DNA of 57,333 bases, taken from RGIG4608 sp045631445. Lineage in GTDB: Bacteria > Bacillota > Clostridia > Oscillospirales > CAG-272. This document shows positions 32,769 to 41,816 of the stretch, piece after piece. The position numbers and the translations under genes are program-made. The notes beneath the pieces are model-generated. The model saw only the letters and a program-made list of their open reading frames with translations. It did no database searches and was not told the origin of the DNA. Location: assembly GCA_045631445.1 (NCBI GenBank), contig JAZQUS010000039.1:1-57333 (forward strand). Direction: 5' to 3'. Each line of letters begins with the position of its first letter. Position 1 is the first letter of the stretch.

Positions 32769-33311
32769 TTATTCATTCTTAATTTTCTCAACTGTGCATC
32801 TCGGATGATGAGGAGGCGCATAAATTGATGAAAGCTTCAAATTGCGTCTTCCAATGTTCACGATATTGTGCCAAGTTCCTGCAGGAATAAATATTGCTTC
32901 CCCCGAATTTAATCTGCATTTGTTAAAAAGCTCATCCCTGTTTTTTCCCGTAAAAGCCATAGCACATCCATTCTCAACTCTAATATATTGATCTGTATCG
33001 TAATGATTTTCTACTCCGATATCCTCTCCACAAGGAATGGACATAATCGTCATTTGAAGATAGTGCCCCGTCCAAGCACTCTCTCTAAAGTTATTGTTTT
33101 TCATCGTAATATTGCCAATATTAGCGCAATAAACCTCACCACCGTGCTCATTCTTACACTTTATTTCACAAGAATTACAAATATGTTTATTACAATCGTC
33201 TTTCCAAAGACTCTCCAAATGAGCATTCTCATTTTCCATTCTTCCCTGCGTTCCTCTTTCGTGCGCACGACAAGTATTATTCATAATGTGATTGTTATAA
33301 TTTTTGTCCAT
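32769..33311 (-). CDS. Cupin-domain protein with Cys/His-rich N-terminus
   Basis: This 180-residue protein ends in a single cupin barrel (about 75-175) with motif 1 around GVENHYDTDQYIRVENG and motif 2 IFIPAGTWHNIVN, giving His, Asp and Glu metal-ligand candidates. The first 60 residues are hydrophilic and carry CNKHICNSCEIKC, a possible metal-binding segment not usual for the family. The function could be isomerase, sensor or storage protein. The ATG follows AAAGGAG. It appears monocistronic. Confidence 0.75.
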   Translation of the reverse strand: MDKNYNNHIMNNTCRAHERGTQGRMENENAHLESLWKDDCNKHICNSCEIKCKNEHGGEVYCANIGNITMKNNNFRESAWTGHYLQMTIMSIPCGEDIGVENHYDTDQYIRVENGCAMAFTGKNRDELFNKCRLNSGEAIFIPAGTWHNIVNIGRRNLKLSSIYAPPHHPRCTVEKIKNE

Positions 33312-33356
33312 AAATAATCTCCTTTAATTATTCATTACAGTATATGCTAAAATAAA

Positions 33357-33385
33357 AAAAATCGCTCCCAAAGGAGCTATTTTTT
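33357..33385 (-). terminator. Terminator of ftsZ and the dcw cluster
   Basis: ATAGCTCC and GGAGCGAT pair around a short loop on the minus strand, followed by an A/T-rich tail, 12 nt after the ftsZ stop. Confidence 0.7.
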
Positions 33386-33396
33386 ATGTATTGATA

Positions 33397-34485
33397 TTAT
33401 TTCTTAAACATTGAGAAGAGATCGTCAAAATCAAGATCATCATTTGACTCTTCAACAACTTCCTTCTTAGGAGCCACCTTAACTTCACTCTTTGCTTCAG
33501 CCTTAGGAGCAGCGGGAGTATCAGTCAACTTCTTTTCAAATCCTGTTGCAACGATAGTAATCTTCATTTCATCCTCAAGATCAGGATCAAATGCAACACC
33601 CCAAATAACGTTTGCATCAACACTTGCTTCTGCAGAAATCATTGCAGCAGCAACGTCAACATCCTGAAGACCGATGTCAGGAGATGCAGTAATACTGATA
33701 ATAACACCAGTAGCACCCTTGATAGTTGTTTCAAGAAGAGGACTGGAGATAGCAGCTTTTGCTGCAAGTTCTGCCTTATCCTTACCTGTTGCACTACCAA
33801 CGCCCATATGTGCGTAACCTGCATTCTTCATAATTGCAGTAACGTCTGCAAAGTCAAGGTTGATGAATGCGGGAACGGAAATGAGCTCAGAGATGCTCTG
33901 AACACCGCGACGAAGAACGTCGTCGGCAGCTTCAAAAGCATTAGCAAGAGTAATTCTTGTATCAGAAACCTGCTTAAGTCTTTCGTTGGGAATTACAACG
34001 AGAGCATCAACATAAGAAGAAAGAGCAGCAATGCCGTCCTCTGCCTGATGCATTCTCTTTGTACCTTCGAAAGCGAAGGGCTTTGTAACGATACCAACTG
34101 TAAGAATATCAAGTTCTTTAGCAATGCGAGCAACTACAGGAGCAGCACCTGTACCTGTACCACCGCCCATACCCGCGGTTACGAAGCACATATCTGCGCC
34201 GGAAAGAATTGCCTTAATTTCTTCTACTGATTCCTCAGCAGAACGAGTACCGATAACGGGGTTAGCACCTGCGCCAAATCCCTTAGTTACCTTTTCACCA
34301 ATAACAAGCTGAACAGAAGCATCGCTTCTTTTAAGTGCCTGTCTGTCTGTGTTAATAGCTACAAATTCAACACCGCGAATATTAGTATTAATCATACGGT
34401 TAACTGCGTTATTACCGCCGCCACCGACACCAATAACTTTAATATTAACGCCTGAACTCATGCTGTCGTCGTGTTCAAAAATCAT
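33397..34485 (-). CDS. ftsZ: Cell division GTPase FtsZ
   Basis: FtsZ polymerises into the cytokinetic ring. The 362-residue protein has the tubulin signature GGGTGTG (107-113), IGVGGGGNNAVNRM near the start and NTDRQAL. After the globular domain (to about 315) comes a short Ala/Lys/Glu linker and the tail NDDLDFDDLFSMFKK, which differs from the usual DIPxFLR-type terminal peptide that binds FtsA and SepF. The start at 34485 follows TTGGAGG. It has its own promoter in a 125-nt gap after ftsQ. No ftsA is present. Confidence 0.97.
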   Translation of the reverse strand: MIFEHDDSMSSGVNIKVIGVGGGGNNAVNRMINTNIRGVEFVAINTDRQALKRSDASVQLVIGEKVTKGFGAGANPVIGTRSAEESVEEIKAILSGADMCFVTAGMGGGTGTGAAPVVARIAKELDILTVGIVTKPFAFEGTKRMHQAEDGIAALSSYVDALVVIPNERLKQVSDTRITLANAFEAADDVLRRGVQSISELISVPAFINLDFADVTAIMKNAGYAHMGVGSATGKDKAELAAKAAISSPLLETTIKGATGVIISITASPDIGLQDVDVAAAMISAEASVDANVIWGVAFDPDLEDEMKITIVATGFEKKLTDTPAAPKAEAKSEVKVAPKKEVVEESNDDLDFDDLFSMFKK

Positions 34486-34540
34486 TTGATTTATCCTCCA
34501 AATTTCACAATAGTGTATAAGTGTTCGTCCATACACATAT

Positions 34541-34569
34541 ATAATAATACATTTTTGTGATATTTGCAA
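34541..34569 (-). promoter_or_regulatory. Internal promoter of ftsZ
   Basis: TTGCAA (34564-34569), a 17-nt spacer and TATTAT (34541-34546) on the minus strand, leaving a leader of about 50 nt. It allows ftsZ to be expressed apart from the upstream cluster. Confidence 0.65.
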
Positions 34570-34610
34570 GTGTTTTTTTGTTTTTTTCTCAAAAAAATAT
34601 TAATTTTTTA

Positions 34611-35423
34611 TCAATTTTCACAAAAATCGAACTCTTTGCGTATATTTTCATCATCGATATAGCGCAAAATCACTTTTTTCTTATCTGTAGTATCAATTAT
34701 GCAGTTCTCATTTCGTTTAAAACCGTTAGAATTTACCACCTTAAAAGAAGCATCTATCTTTTCCTCAATATCAGCCATAGCGCCAATTACGAATTTAAAT
34801 TGCTTCCCAACCACGAATGAATTATTATATTTTTCTTCAACGTCAACGATATTCAAATACTGATAAAATCCATATTGCTTTATATATTTTATCAAATCAT
34901 CCGCCCTTTGTGAATCCTCGGCATCATAAACATCACCAACTTCACCGGAAATTGCCTTTTCAAGCTTAATACATATACCCGAAAAATCCTCAAAGCTCGG
35001 TGCTTTTTCAACTATTTCGAGAATTTCATATTCATCGTTCACATAGCAAAATCCGCGCTCGTGTTTGATGAGATAAATCGTATCAAATTGCTTAATCGAT
35101 ATGATAACCTTGTTGGGAAAATATGAATTAACCTCAACACCTTCAAGATAGGGCAAATTTTCTAAAATTCGACTTTCTGCCTTCTTTTCATTAACGTAAT
35201 AAAGACGCGCACCGATTCTAATTTTAGAAACGTCAATTATTTCAGAATAAGCATATCTGCTATCCCCCTCAACCTCTATTTCTCTAACGGGAAACATAAG
35301 CAGAACGAGTGATGTAATAAGACCTAAAGCCAAGAGAAACACAACGATAAGCAAAGAAATAAAAATAATTTTACTTCCCTTTCTATGCTCTCTTTTTTCT
35401 TCTTTTCTTTTATTTTCTTCCAT
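34611..35423 (-). CDS. ftsQ: Cell division protein FtsQ/DivIB
   Basis: This 270-residue bitopic protein has a very basic cytoplasmic N-terminus (residues 1-17), a membrane helix (about 18-42) and the POTRA domain starting VREIEVEGDSRYAYSEI. The beta domain that follows includes YFPNKVIISIKQ. FtsQ bridges early and late divisome proteins together with FtsL and FtsB. It lies 1 nt after murG, the typical dcw order. Confidence 0.88.
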   Translation of the reverse strand: MEENKRKEEKREHRKGSKIIFISLLIVVFLLALGLITSLVLLMFPVREIEVEGDSRYAYSEIIDVSKIRIGARLYYVNEKKAESRILENLPYLEGVEVNSYFPNKVIISIKQFDTIYLIKHERGFCYVNDEYEILEIVEKAPSFEDFSGICIKLEKAISGEVGDVYDAEDSQRADDLIKYIKQYGFYQYLNIVDVEEKYNNSFVVGKQFKFVIGAMADIEEKIDASFKVVNSNGFKRNENCIIDTTDKKKVILRYIDDENIRKEFDFCEN

Positions 35424-35424
35424 A

Positions 35425-36534
35425 TTATTTTTTTGTAAGCTTCAAAACTTCATCAAAAATCAACTGATTCGCATTTAAATTTGCAAACTGAACAATGTTC
35501 TGTGCAAGCTGTTCTCTTCTTTTAGAATCTGTAATAAGATTATCCAAATTTTCTCTAAATCCATCAAGTGTAAGACTGCTCTCCTCAAGCAATACAACTG
35601 CATTAGCATCTGCAAGAACCTTTGCATTTTTATACTGATGATTATCAACCACATTAGGAGAAGGAATCATAACACATGCCTTCTTCATCATAGCAAGCTC
35701 TGAAATTGTCATAGCACCTGCACGGCAAACAATAATATCCGCAGCACTCATACGAACGTGCATATCGTGTATATATTCCATCATCGAAAGATTCTTATAT
35801 TTTTCAAGACCTGCTTCGGCAAATCTATTACTAAAATCCTCATAATAATATCTGCCTGTTGCAAGATGACAAATAACCTTCTCATTATGACTAGCACTAT
35901 TGCCCATATAATCAAGCATCATTTCATTGATTTTAAGCGCGCCAAGACTTCCACCAAATGCAAGAACATAGATTTCATCTTTTTTTATACCTAATTTTTC
36001 ACGGGCTTCATTGTAATCAATTCCACCGAATCCACCGCGAAGTGGGTTGCCAACGTGAACCACCTTGCTTTGATTTTTTACGTATTTTGCAGTGTCCTTA
36101 AAGTTCACTAAAATCTTATCGAGGTTGCCTTGAAGCTGTTTTATAGCAAGACCCGGACGTGCATTGGATTCGTGAGCAAGTGTGGGAATTCCCATCTTTG
36201 CCGCCATCTTTAAAGCAGGCCAACAAACGTATCCTCCGGTACCAATAACAATATCAGGTTTAAATTCCTTAATAATTTTCTTAGCCTCAAATTGAGAGGT
36301 AATCATAAGCATTGCAGCTTTGATATTGCTTGGAGAAAGTGAACGGCTAACACCCATAATATTAACGTGATGGAGCTTATATCCCTCTTTGGTTACAAGA
36401 GTATTTTCAAGTCCTTTTTTAGTGCCAACAAACTCAATTTCCGCATCGGGAATATTCTTTTTTATAGTTGCGGCAATTGCAAGTGCAGGATTGATATGTC
36501 CCGCAGTGCCGCCACCTGTCATTAAAACTCTCAT
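35425..36534 (-). CDS. murG: UDP-GlcNAc transferase MurG
   Basis: MurG adds GlcNAc to lipid I to make lipid II on the inner membrane face. The 369-residue protein begins MRVLMTGGGTAGHINPALAI with the glycine-rich loop GGGTAGHINP (7-16). LAFGGSLGAL and the donor-binding segment CRAGAMTISELAMMKKACVM are in the C-terminal half. It follows ftsW by 10 nt. Confidence 0.96.
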   Translation of the reverse strand: MRVLMTGGGTAGHINPALAIAATIKKNIPDAEIEFVGTKKGLENTLVTKEGYKLHHVNIMGVSRSLSPSNIKAAMLMITSQFEAKKIIKEFKPDIVIGTGGYVCWPALKMAAKMGIPTLAHESNARPGLAIKQLQGNLDKILVNFKDTAKYVKNQSKVVHVGNPLRGGFGGIDYNEAREKLGIKKDEIYVLAFGGSLGALKINEMMLDYMGNSASHNEKVICHLATGRYYYEDFSNRFAEAGLEKYKNLSMMEYIHDMHVRMSAADIIVCRAGAMTISELAMMKKACVMIPSPNVVDNHQYKNAKVLADANAVVLLEESSLTLDGFRENLDNLITDSKRREQLAQNIVQFANLNANQLIFDEVLKLTKK

Positions 36535-36544
36535 AATTAACTCC

Positions 36545-37855
36545 TTATTTTTTCTTTACCGTACTAAATCTTGAAACCGAAAGAACAATTCCCATTTCAA
36601 AAATCTGAAGTGCAAGAGCTGTACCGCCCGCACTAAAGAACGGAAGTGAAATACCCGTATTGGGCATTGAATTCGTAACAACTGCAATATTGAGTGCAAC
36701 CTGAAGTGCAAGCTTAAATACAAGTCCAAAAACGAGCAATGATGTGTATTTGTCAGGAGCTCTTGCCGCAATTTTAAAGCCACGAATAACAACAAGGGCA
36801 AACAATCCAATGAGAAGCGCTGCTCCAAAAAATCCAAGTTCCTCACAAATAATTGTGAAAACAAAGTCGTTTTGCACCTCAACTATGTATCCAAATTTTT
36901 GTCTACTGTTTCCAAGACCCACACCAAAAAGTCCACCTGAACCAATAGCATAAAGTCCCTGAAGCGTTTGATAAGCCTCACCAAGCGGATTCACTTCATC
37001 AATATTAAGCCAAGTATTAACACGAAGCTGAGCATATTCCGAAACGAGAATAAGTAAGCATCCTGCTGCTGCAACGGCGCCAATTATCAAGAATATCCAT
37101 TTTTGACGTGTTCCTCCCATAAACATAAGGGCAATACCTATCATACCGATAATCATCACACCTGAAATGTGTTTTTCAAGCATAACGAGAATGCAAATAA
37201 ATCCGAAAATAAAAGCAGGATAGAAAACACCGTATTTGAATTCACTCTTCAAACTTTTATCGTTAATTAGCTTTTTGTCATATTTTGCCATATAAAAAGC
37301 AAGCATCATAACAACACCTGTTTTAGCAAATTCAGAAGGCTGTATTGTTATAAAACCAAAGTCCAACCATCTTTGAGCACCATTAAACTCCGCACTGATG
37401 CCCGGAATATTAAGCAAAACCAACAAAAGCAAAAACGCAGATCCAACGTAGGTAACAGTACCGAAGCACTTCCAAAACCAAGGACGCGCGTAGATCACGA
37501 AAGGAATAGTAATAGCAATTGCAGCGATAGCAAAAATCACGTAACGAACGAAGAAATATGCTCCGTCACCAAATTTTTGCTCTGCGGAAACATAGGTCGC
37601 ACTATACATCATAACCGCCCCAAAACAAAGCAAAACGATTATATATATCAAAAAGCGCATGTCAACGCCGTTTCTATAAATAACCGTTTCCCTTTTACTC
37701 TCACTTTCGCGAGAATTGTCGGGCGTGATAGCATTATGAAATGCCTCGTCCTGTTTATAGGATTTCTCACGCCTTTGTTCCATATATTCATTTATTACTT
37801 TTCTAACGCTTTTAGATTCGGAAGATGCAGGGTTGTTCTTCTTATTATTTTCCAT
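36545..37855 (-). CDS. ftsW: SEDS glycosyltransferase FtsW
   Basis: FtsW polymerises septal peptidoglycan with its partner penicillin-binding protein. The 436-residue protein has about 65 charged cytoplasmic residues before the first of ten membrane segments, a longer tail than usual. SEDS motifs include AQRWLDFGFITIQPSEFAK, the loop GLYAIGSGGLFGVGLGNS and the late NTGISLPFFSAGGT. It sits between mraY and murG, where many clusters have murD first; murD is absent here. GGAGG precedes the ATG. Confidence 0.95.
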   Translation of the reverse strand: MENNKKNNPASSESKSVRKVINEYMEQRREKSYKQDEAFHNAITPDNSRESESKRETVIYRNGVDMRFLIYIIVLLCFGAVMMYSATYVSAEQKFGDGAYFFVRYVIFAIAAIAITIPFVIYARPWFWKCFGTVTYVGSAFLLLLVLLNIPGISAEFNGAQRWLDFGFITIQPSEFAKTGVVMMLAFYMAKYDKKLINDKSLKSEFKYGVFYPAFIFGFICILVMLEKHISGVMIIGMIGIALMFMGGTRQKWIFLIIGAVAAAGCLLILVSEYAQLRVNTWLNIDEVNPLGEAYQTLQGLYAIGSGGLFGVGLGNSRQKFGYIVEVQNDFVFTIICEELGFFGAALLIGLFALVVIRGFKIAARAPDKYTSLLVFGLVFKLALQVALNIAVVTNSMPNTGISLPFFSAGGTALALQIFEMGIVLSVSRFSTVKKK

Positions 37856-37873
37856 ACCCCTACCTCCAATAAA

Positions 37874-38860
37874 TTAAATTCCAAAAAATGCAATTACGCA
37901 GAATATTGCCGTTATGAGTGAGAAAATTGCAACAATTTTAATTTCACTCCAACCGCATTTTTCAAAATGATGATGAATGGGCGCCATCTTAAATACTCTT
38001 ATTTTTCTGCCTGAAAGCTTGAAAACACCAACCTGAATAATATCGGATGCCGCTTCAATAAGATAAATAATTCCAACAAGGAATATAATCATCGGCTCAT
38101 CAAGAACAAATGTAGCACCAACAACAAGACCACCAAGGAAAAGTGAACCCGTATCCCCCATAAATACTCTTGCAGGATAGAAATTGTATACTAAAAATCC
38201 TGCTGTTGCACCTATAAGACACGCTCCAAGAAGCGCAAGCATTCTCATATCGTAAACAAATGCTACAACACTAAAGAAAATACCAACAACAAGCGTTACA
38301 GAGCTTGCAAGTCCGTCAATTCCGTCAGTAAGATTTACACTATTTACAAAGCCAATAATAAGAACGAACGCAAACACATAATAGAATATACCAAGCTCAA
38401 GAGTAACACTCGTGAAAGGAATATGAAGTGCTGTATTAATATTATCAGTAAGTCCCATTGTCGAAAGATAAATAATTGCCACAAGGGATTGAAGAACTAT
38501 CTTTTGTTTAGCTGTAAATCCTTCATTTTGTTTTTTAACTAATTTTGTATAATCATCAAAGAAACCAATCAATCCATTAAGAGTAGCAAGACCTAAAGCA
38601 AGTGCCAAAGGAATGAGTGATTTTGCCTCACCCTTTGTTGCCACGATGATGGATGTAATGGACATAATTACCAATATTGCCATAATAAAGCAGATGCCTC
38701 CCATAGTGGGTGTACCTGCTTTATTCTTGTGCCAACGCGGGCCAATTTCAAGAATTCTCTGTCCCACCTTATGGCTTTGAAGTATCGGAATTATGAGCTT
38801 TTCAAGTATAACTGTTAAAACGAAAATCGCAAGCGCGACTGAAATAAACTCAATAATCAT
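37874..38860 (-). CDS. mraY: Phospho-MurNAc-pentapeptide translocase MraY
   Basis: MraY makes lipid I from UDP-MurNAc-pentapeptide and undecaprenyl phosphate. The 328-residue protein has ten membrane segments and the family motifs KAGTPTMGG, GFFDDYTKL with the aspartate pair, and NSVNLTDGIDGLA. The histidine cluster APIHHHFEKCGW is close to the C-terminus. GAGGT precedes the ATG. Confidence 0.97.
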   Translation of the reverse strand: MIIEFISVALAIFVLTVILEKLIIPILQSHKVGQRILEIGPRWHKNKAGTPTMGGICFIMAILVIMSITSIIVATKGEAKSLIPLALALGLATLNGLIGFFDDYTKLVKKQNEGFTAKQKIVLQSLVAIIYLSTMGLTDNINTALHIPFTSVTLELGIFYYVFAFVLIIGFVNSVNLTDGIDGLASSVTLVVGIFFSVVAFVYDMRMLALLGACLIGATAGFLVYNFYPARVFMGDTGSLFLGGLVVGATFVLDEPMIIFLVGIIYLIEAASDIIQVGVFKLSGRKIRVFKMAPIHHHFEKCGWSEIKIVAIFSLITAIFCVIAFFGI

Positions 38861-38877
38861 TTTGTACCTCTATTCTA

Positions 38878-40299
38878 TTATGCAAGTTGTGCTTTAACGT
38901 AATTGAGTACGTTTTCCGCGGCAATACCACGGCTCGCCTTAACGAGAAGAACGTCACCCGCCTTAAGAACTCCTAAAAGCTTTTTGCCAACCGCTTCAGG
39001 ATCTGTAACGGGATTTCTAAATACCTTCTTTTCACTCATGCCACCCTTAACGGCTCCGTTCGCCAAATTTTCAGATGAAAGCTCGCCGTATGTGAAAAGA
39101 TAATCCGCATTTTTCTCTGCAAGGTAAGAACCAACTCCCGCGTGAAGCTCTGCAGTTGTTGTACCAAGCTCACGCATATCACCAAGAAGTGCAATCATTC
39201 TGCCCCCCTTGAGCTTTGCAGTATCACCGAGAACGTTAATTGCTGCATTCATAGATTCAGGACTTGCATTGTAACAGTCCTCAATAACGGTAATGCCACC
39301 AATATTATAGATATTTTGACGCATCTTTGCCGCCTTGTAGGAAAGAAGTCCTGCACGAATTTCACTTTCAGGCATCTGCATCTTAAGGCCAACCGTGAAA
39401 GCAACCATAGCGTTATATACGTTATGCGCACCTGCAAGGTTAATTTCAACATTTTCATAAATGCCCAGGGGTGTTCGCATATCAAAAATAATTCCACCTT
39501 CAGCATTTCTAATATTACTTGCAAAATAATCACATTCTTCATTCTTCATGCCGAAATAAACCACATTATATCTATCACTTTCGTGTCCTTGAAGAAGGGG
39601 CTCGTCACCGTTCAAGAAAAGAGTGCCACCATCTTTAAGTCCTGCGGTTATTTCCATTTTTGCGCGACAGATATTCTCTCTTGAACCAAGCATTTCAAGA
39701 TGTGAAGAACCGATATTTGTAATAACAGCAACATCAGGCTTTGCTGCTTCACTCATAAACTCAATCTCACCAAGACCACTCATACCCATCTCAAAAACAG
39801 CCGCATTGTGATGCTGATTGAGTTCAAGCATACTCATAGGCATACCAATAGTAGAGTTAAAGTTGCCTTCTGTCTTATAAAGATTGAATTTTCTGTCAAG
39901 AACCGCAGAAACGAATTCCTTTGTAGTTGTTTTGCCAACAGAGCCAGTAATAGCAACCGTCTTGATTTCAACCTGACTCTTAACGTATTCCGCAATATCT
40001 CGGATAGCACGAATTGAGTCCTTAACAAGAATAACCGCAACGCCCTTAACGTCAAGTGGTAATCTTTCTGCAATCACGCAACGGCATCCTGCCTTAACCA
40101 CGTTGGAGATATATGAGTGTCCATCAACACGCTCACCCTTGATTGCAACAAACATTGATGTATTGTCAGCCTCGCGTGAGTCAGTGCAAACTGTTTCAAA
40201 AAGAACCTTATTCTCGCAAGCAACAGTATAAAGAGTACCGTCACAAATTGACGCCACCTTATCCGCTGTAAGTCTTCCGAGTCCAAGCTTGATTTTCAT
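38878..40299 (-). CDS. murF: UDP-MurNAc-tripeptide D-Ala-D-Ala ligase MurF
   Basis: MurF adds D-Ala-D-Ala to complete the pentapeptide precursor. The 473-residue protein has the Mur ligase ATP motif AITGSVGKTTTKEFV, the central NFNSTIGMP, EMGMSG and NIGSSHLE segments and the late EDCYNASPESM. It follows murE by 3 nt, with the ribosome site inside the murE end. Confidence 0.95.
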   Translation of the reverse strand: MKIKLGLGRLTADKVASICDGTLYTVACENKVLFETVCTDSREADNTSMFVAIKGERVDGHSYISNVVKAGCRCVIAERLPLDVKGVAVILVKDSIRAIRDIAEYVKSQVEIKTVAITGSVGKTTTKEFVSAVLDRKFNLYKTEGNFNSTIGMPMSMLELNQHHNAAVFEMGMSGLGEIEFMSEAAKPDVAVITNIGSSHLEMLGSRENICRAKMEITAGLKDGGTLFLNGDEPLLQGHESDRYNVVYFGMKNEECDYFASNIRNAEGGIIFDMRTPLGIYENVEINLAGAHNVYNAMVAFTVGLKMQMPESEIRAGLLSYKAAKMRQNIYNIGGITVIEDCYNASPESMNAAINVLGDTAKLKGGRMIALLGDMRELGTTTAELHAGVGSYLAEKNADYLFTYGELSSENLANGAVKGGMSEKKVFRNPVTDPEAVGKKLLGVLKAGDVLLVKASRGIAAENVLNYVKAQLA

Positions 40300-40302
40300 A
40301 AC

Positions 40303-41778
40303 TCATTTCTCCTTTTCGTAGTATTTTTTATACATTTCACGCAAAATTTCTCTTTCATCAAAATTAAATCTTCCGTGAGCATTAATCTCGTAATTTTCAT
40401 GTCCTTTTCCAGCAAGAAGGATTATGTCACCCTCACTTGCAGTCGCTATCGCATATTCAATAGCTTTTTTTCTATCAGGAATCACCGCAAAATTATCCAT
40501 ATCGACAATTTCCGATAAAATATCATTAATAATCAAATTGGGCTTTTCGCTTCGAGGATTATCACTCGTTATTATGACAAAATCTGCATTTTCTATTGCA
40601 ATTTTACCCATAATCGAACGCTTTTGCACCTCTCTATCTCCACCGCATCCGAACACCAAAACAGTTCTTTGCCCTAACTTTTTAAAAGAATTGATAGTAT
40701 TTAAAACCTTAAAAAGTGCATCGGGAGTGTGAGCATAGTCAATAAAGACCGTAAAACCCCAACCCTCAAAAATCTCGCATTTTTCAAGTCTTCCCTTGAC
40801 ACCGCAAAAGTTTTTGAAGGCGTTCCTTATATCGTTTTCATCTATTTTTAGTTCAAGCGCACAAGCGCACGCTTGCATTGAATTCATAATCATAAAATGC
40901 CCGGGAACATTACAAAAATTTTCAAATAAATTGTCTTTAGTTTGAATTTTGTATCGCGTTCCCACTTCACCAAAGCTTTCAACTTCTTTAGCAAAGTAAT
41001 CGGCATTCTGCTTCATTGAGCAGGTTTTGATTTTCGACGGAGCAAGAGAAACAATCCTCTTTCCATAATCGTCATCAATATTTATTATTCCAATTTTGCA
41101 CTTTTCAAATAATTGAAACTTAGAATTGAAATAATCTTCCATAGAAGAATGGAAATCGAGGTGATCCTCGGTTAAATTTGTAAAAATTCCAATTTCAAAA
41201 TCAATCGGTGCAAGCTTTTGCAATTTCAACGCATGGGAGCTTGCTTCCATAATAACCGTTTTCACTCCACCGTCCCGCATCCTGCGGAGCAAGGGGAAAA
41301 GCTCCTCAGGATCGGGCGTTGTGAAATTTGCCGTGGAGTCATAATTTACTTGAGAAAAGGACGAACAATTCAAAGTACCAATGACTTCACTTGGATGTTT
41401 TATCTCATCAAAAATATTTTTCAGCATTGCAGCAACGCTCGTTTTTCCGTTCGTTCCTGTTATGCCAATAAACTGTAAATCTTTCGTTGGTTCCAAGCAA
41501 AAAGCATTCATCATTTTTGCAAGAGCAACCCTTGTGCTATCAACTAAAATTGAGTTTTCGCACAAAAAATTCTCATTTTCAATCACAATAATTGAAGCAC
41601 CATTCAAAATAGCCGCATCAATGTAATTATGACCGTCAACCTTAGTTCCTTTAAGACAAACGAAAACGTAATTTTTCTTTATCTCATTAGAACGAGAGCT
41701 AATTCCCTCAACCTCTATGTTTTCAAGAAGCTTAGGACATTTTATACCTGCCCTTTCGCAGATTTCAAGAAGCTTCAT
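40303..41778 (-). CDS. murE: UDP-MurNAc-tripeptide synthetase MurE (meso-DAP type)
   Basis: MurE adds the third amino acid to the peptide stem. The 491-residue protein has the ATP motif GITGTNGKTS (about 105-114), the carbamoyl-lysine region and TSDNPRSEKP, whose DNPR motif marks enzymes that add meso-diaminopimelate rather than lysine. A GGAGG site precedes the ATG at 41778. It is followed immediately by murF. Confidence 0.95.
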   Translation of the reverse strand: MKLLEICERAGIKCPKLLENIEVEGISSRSNEIKKNYVFVCLKGTKVDGHNYIDAAILNGASIIVIENENFLCENSILVDSTRVALAKMMNAFCLEPTKDLQFIGITGTNGKTSVAAMLKNIFDEIKHPSEVIGTLNCSSFSQVNYDSTANFTTPDPEELFPLLRRMRDGGVKTVIMEASSHALKLQKLAPIDFEIGIFTNLTEDHLDFHSSMEDYFNSKFQLFEKCKIGIINIDDDYGKRIVSLAPSKIKTCSMKQNADYFAKEVESFGEVGTRYKIQTKDNLFENFCNVPGHFMIMNSMQACACALELKIDENDIRNAFKNFCGVKGRLEKCEIFEGWGFTVFIDYAHTPDALFKVLNTINSFKKLGQRTVLVFGCGGDREVQKRSIMGKIAIENADFVIITSDNPRSEKPNLIINDILSEIVDMDNFAVIPDRKKAIEYAIATASEGDIILLAGKGHENYEINAHGRFNFDEREILREMYKKYYEKEK

Positions 41779-41816
41779 AAGACCTCCAAAATATTGAAAT
41801 GCCTTTAAACTTCCTT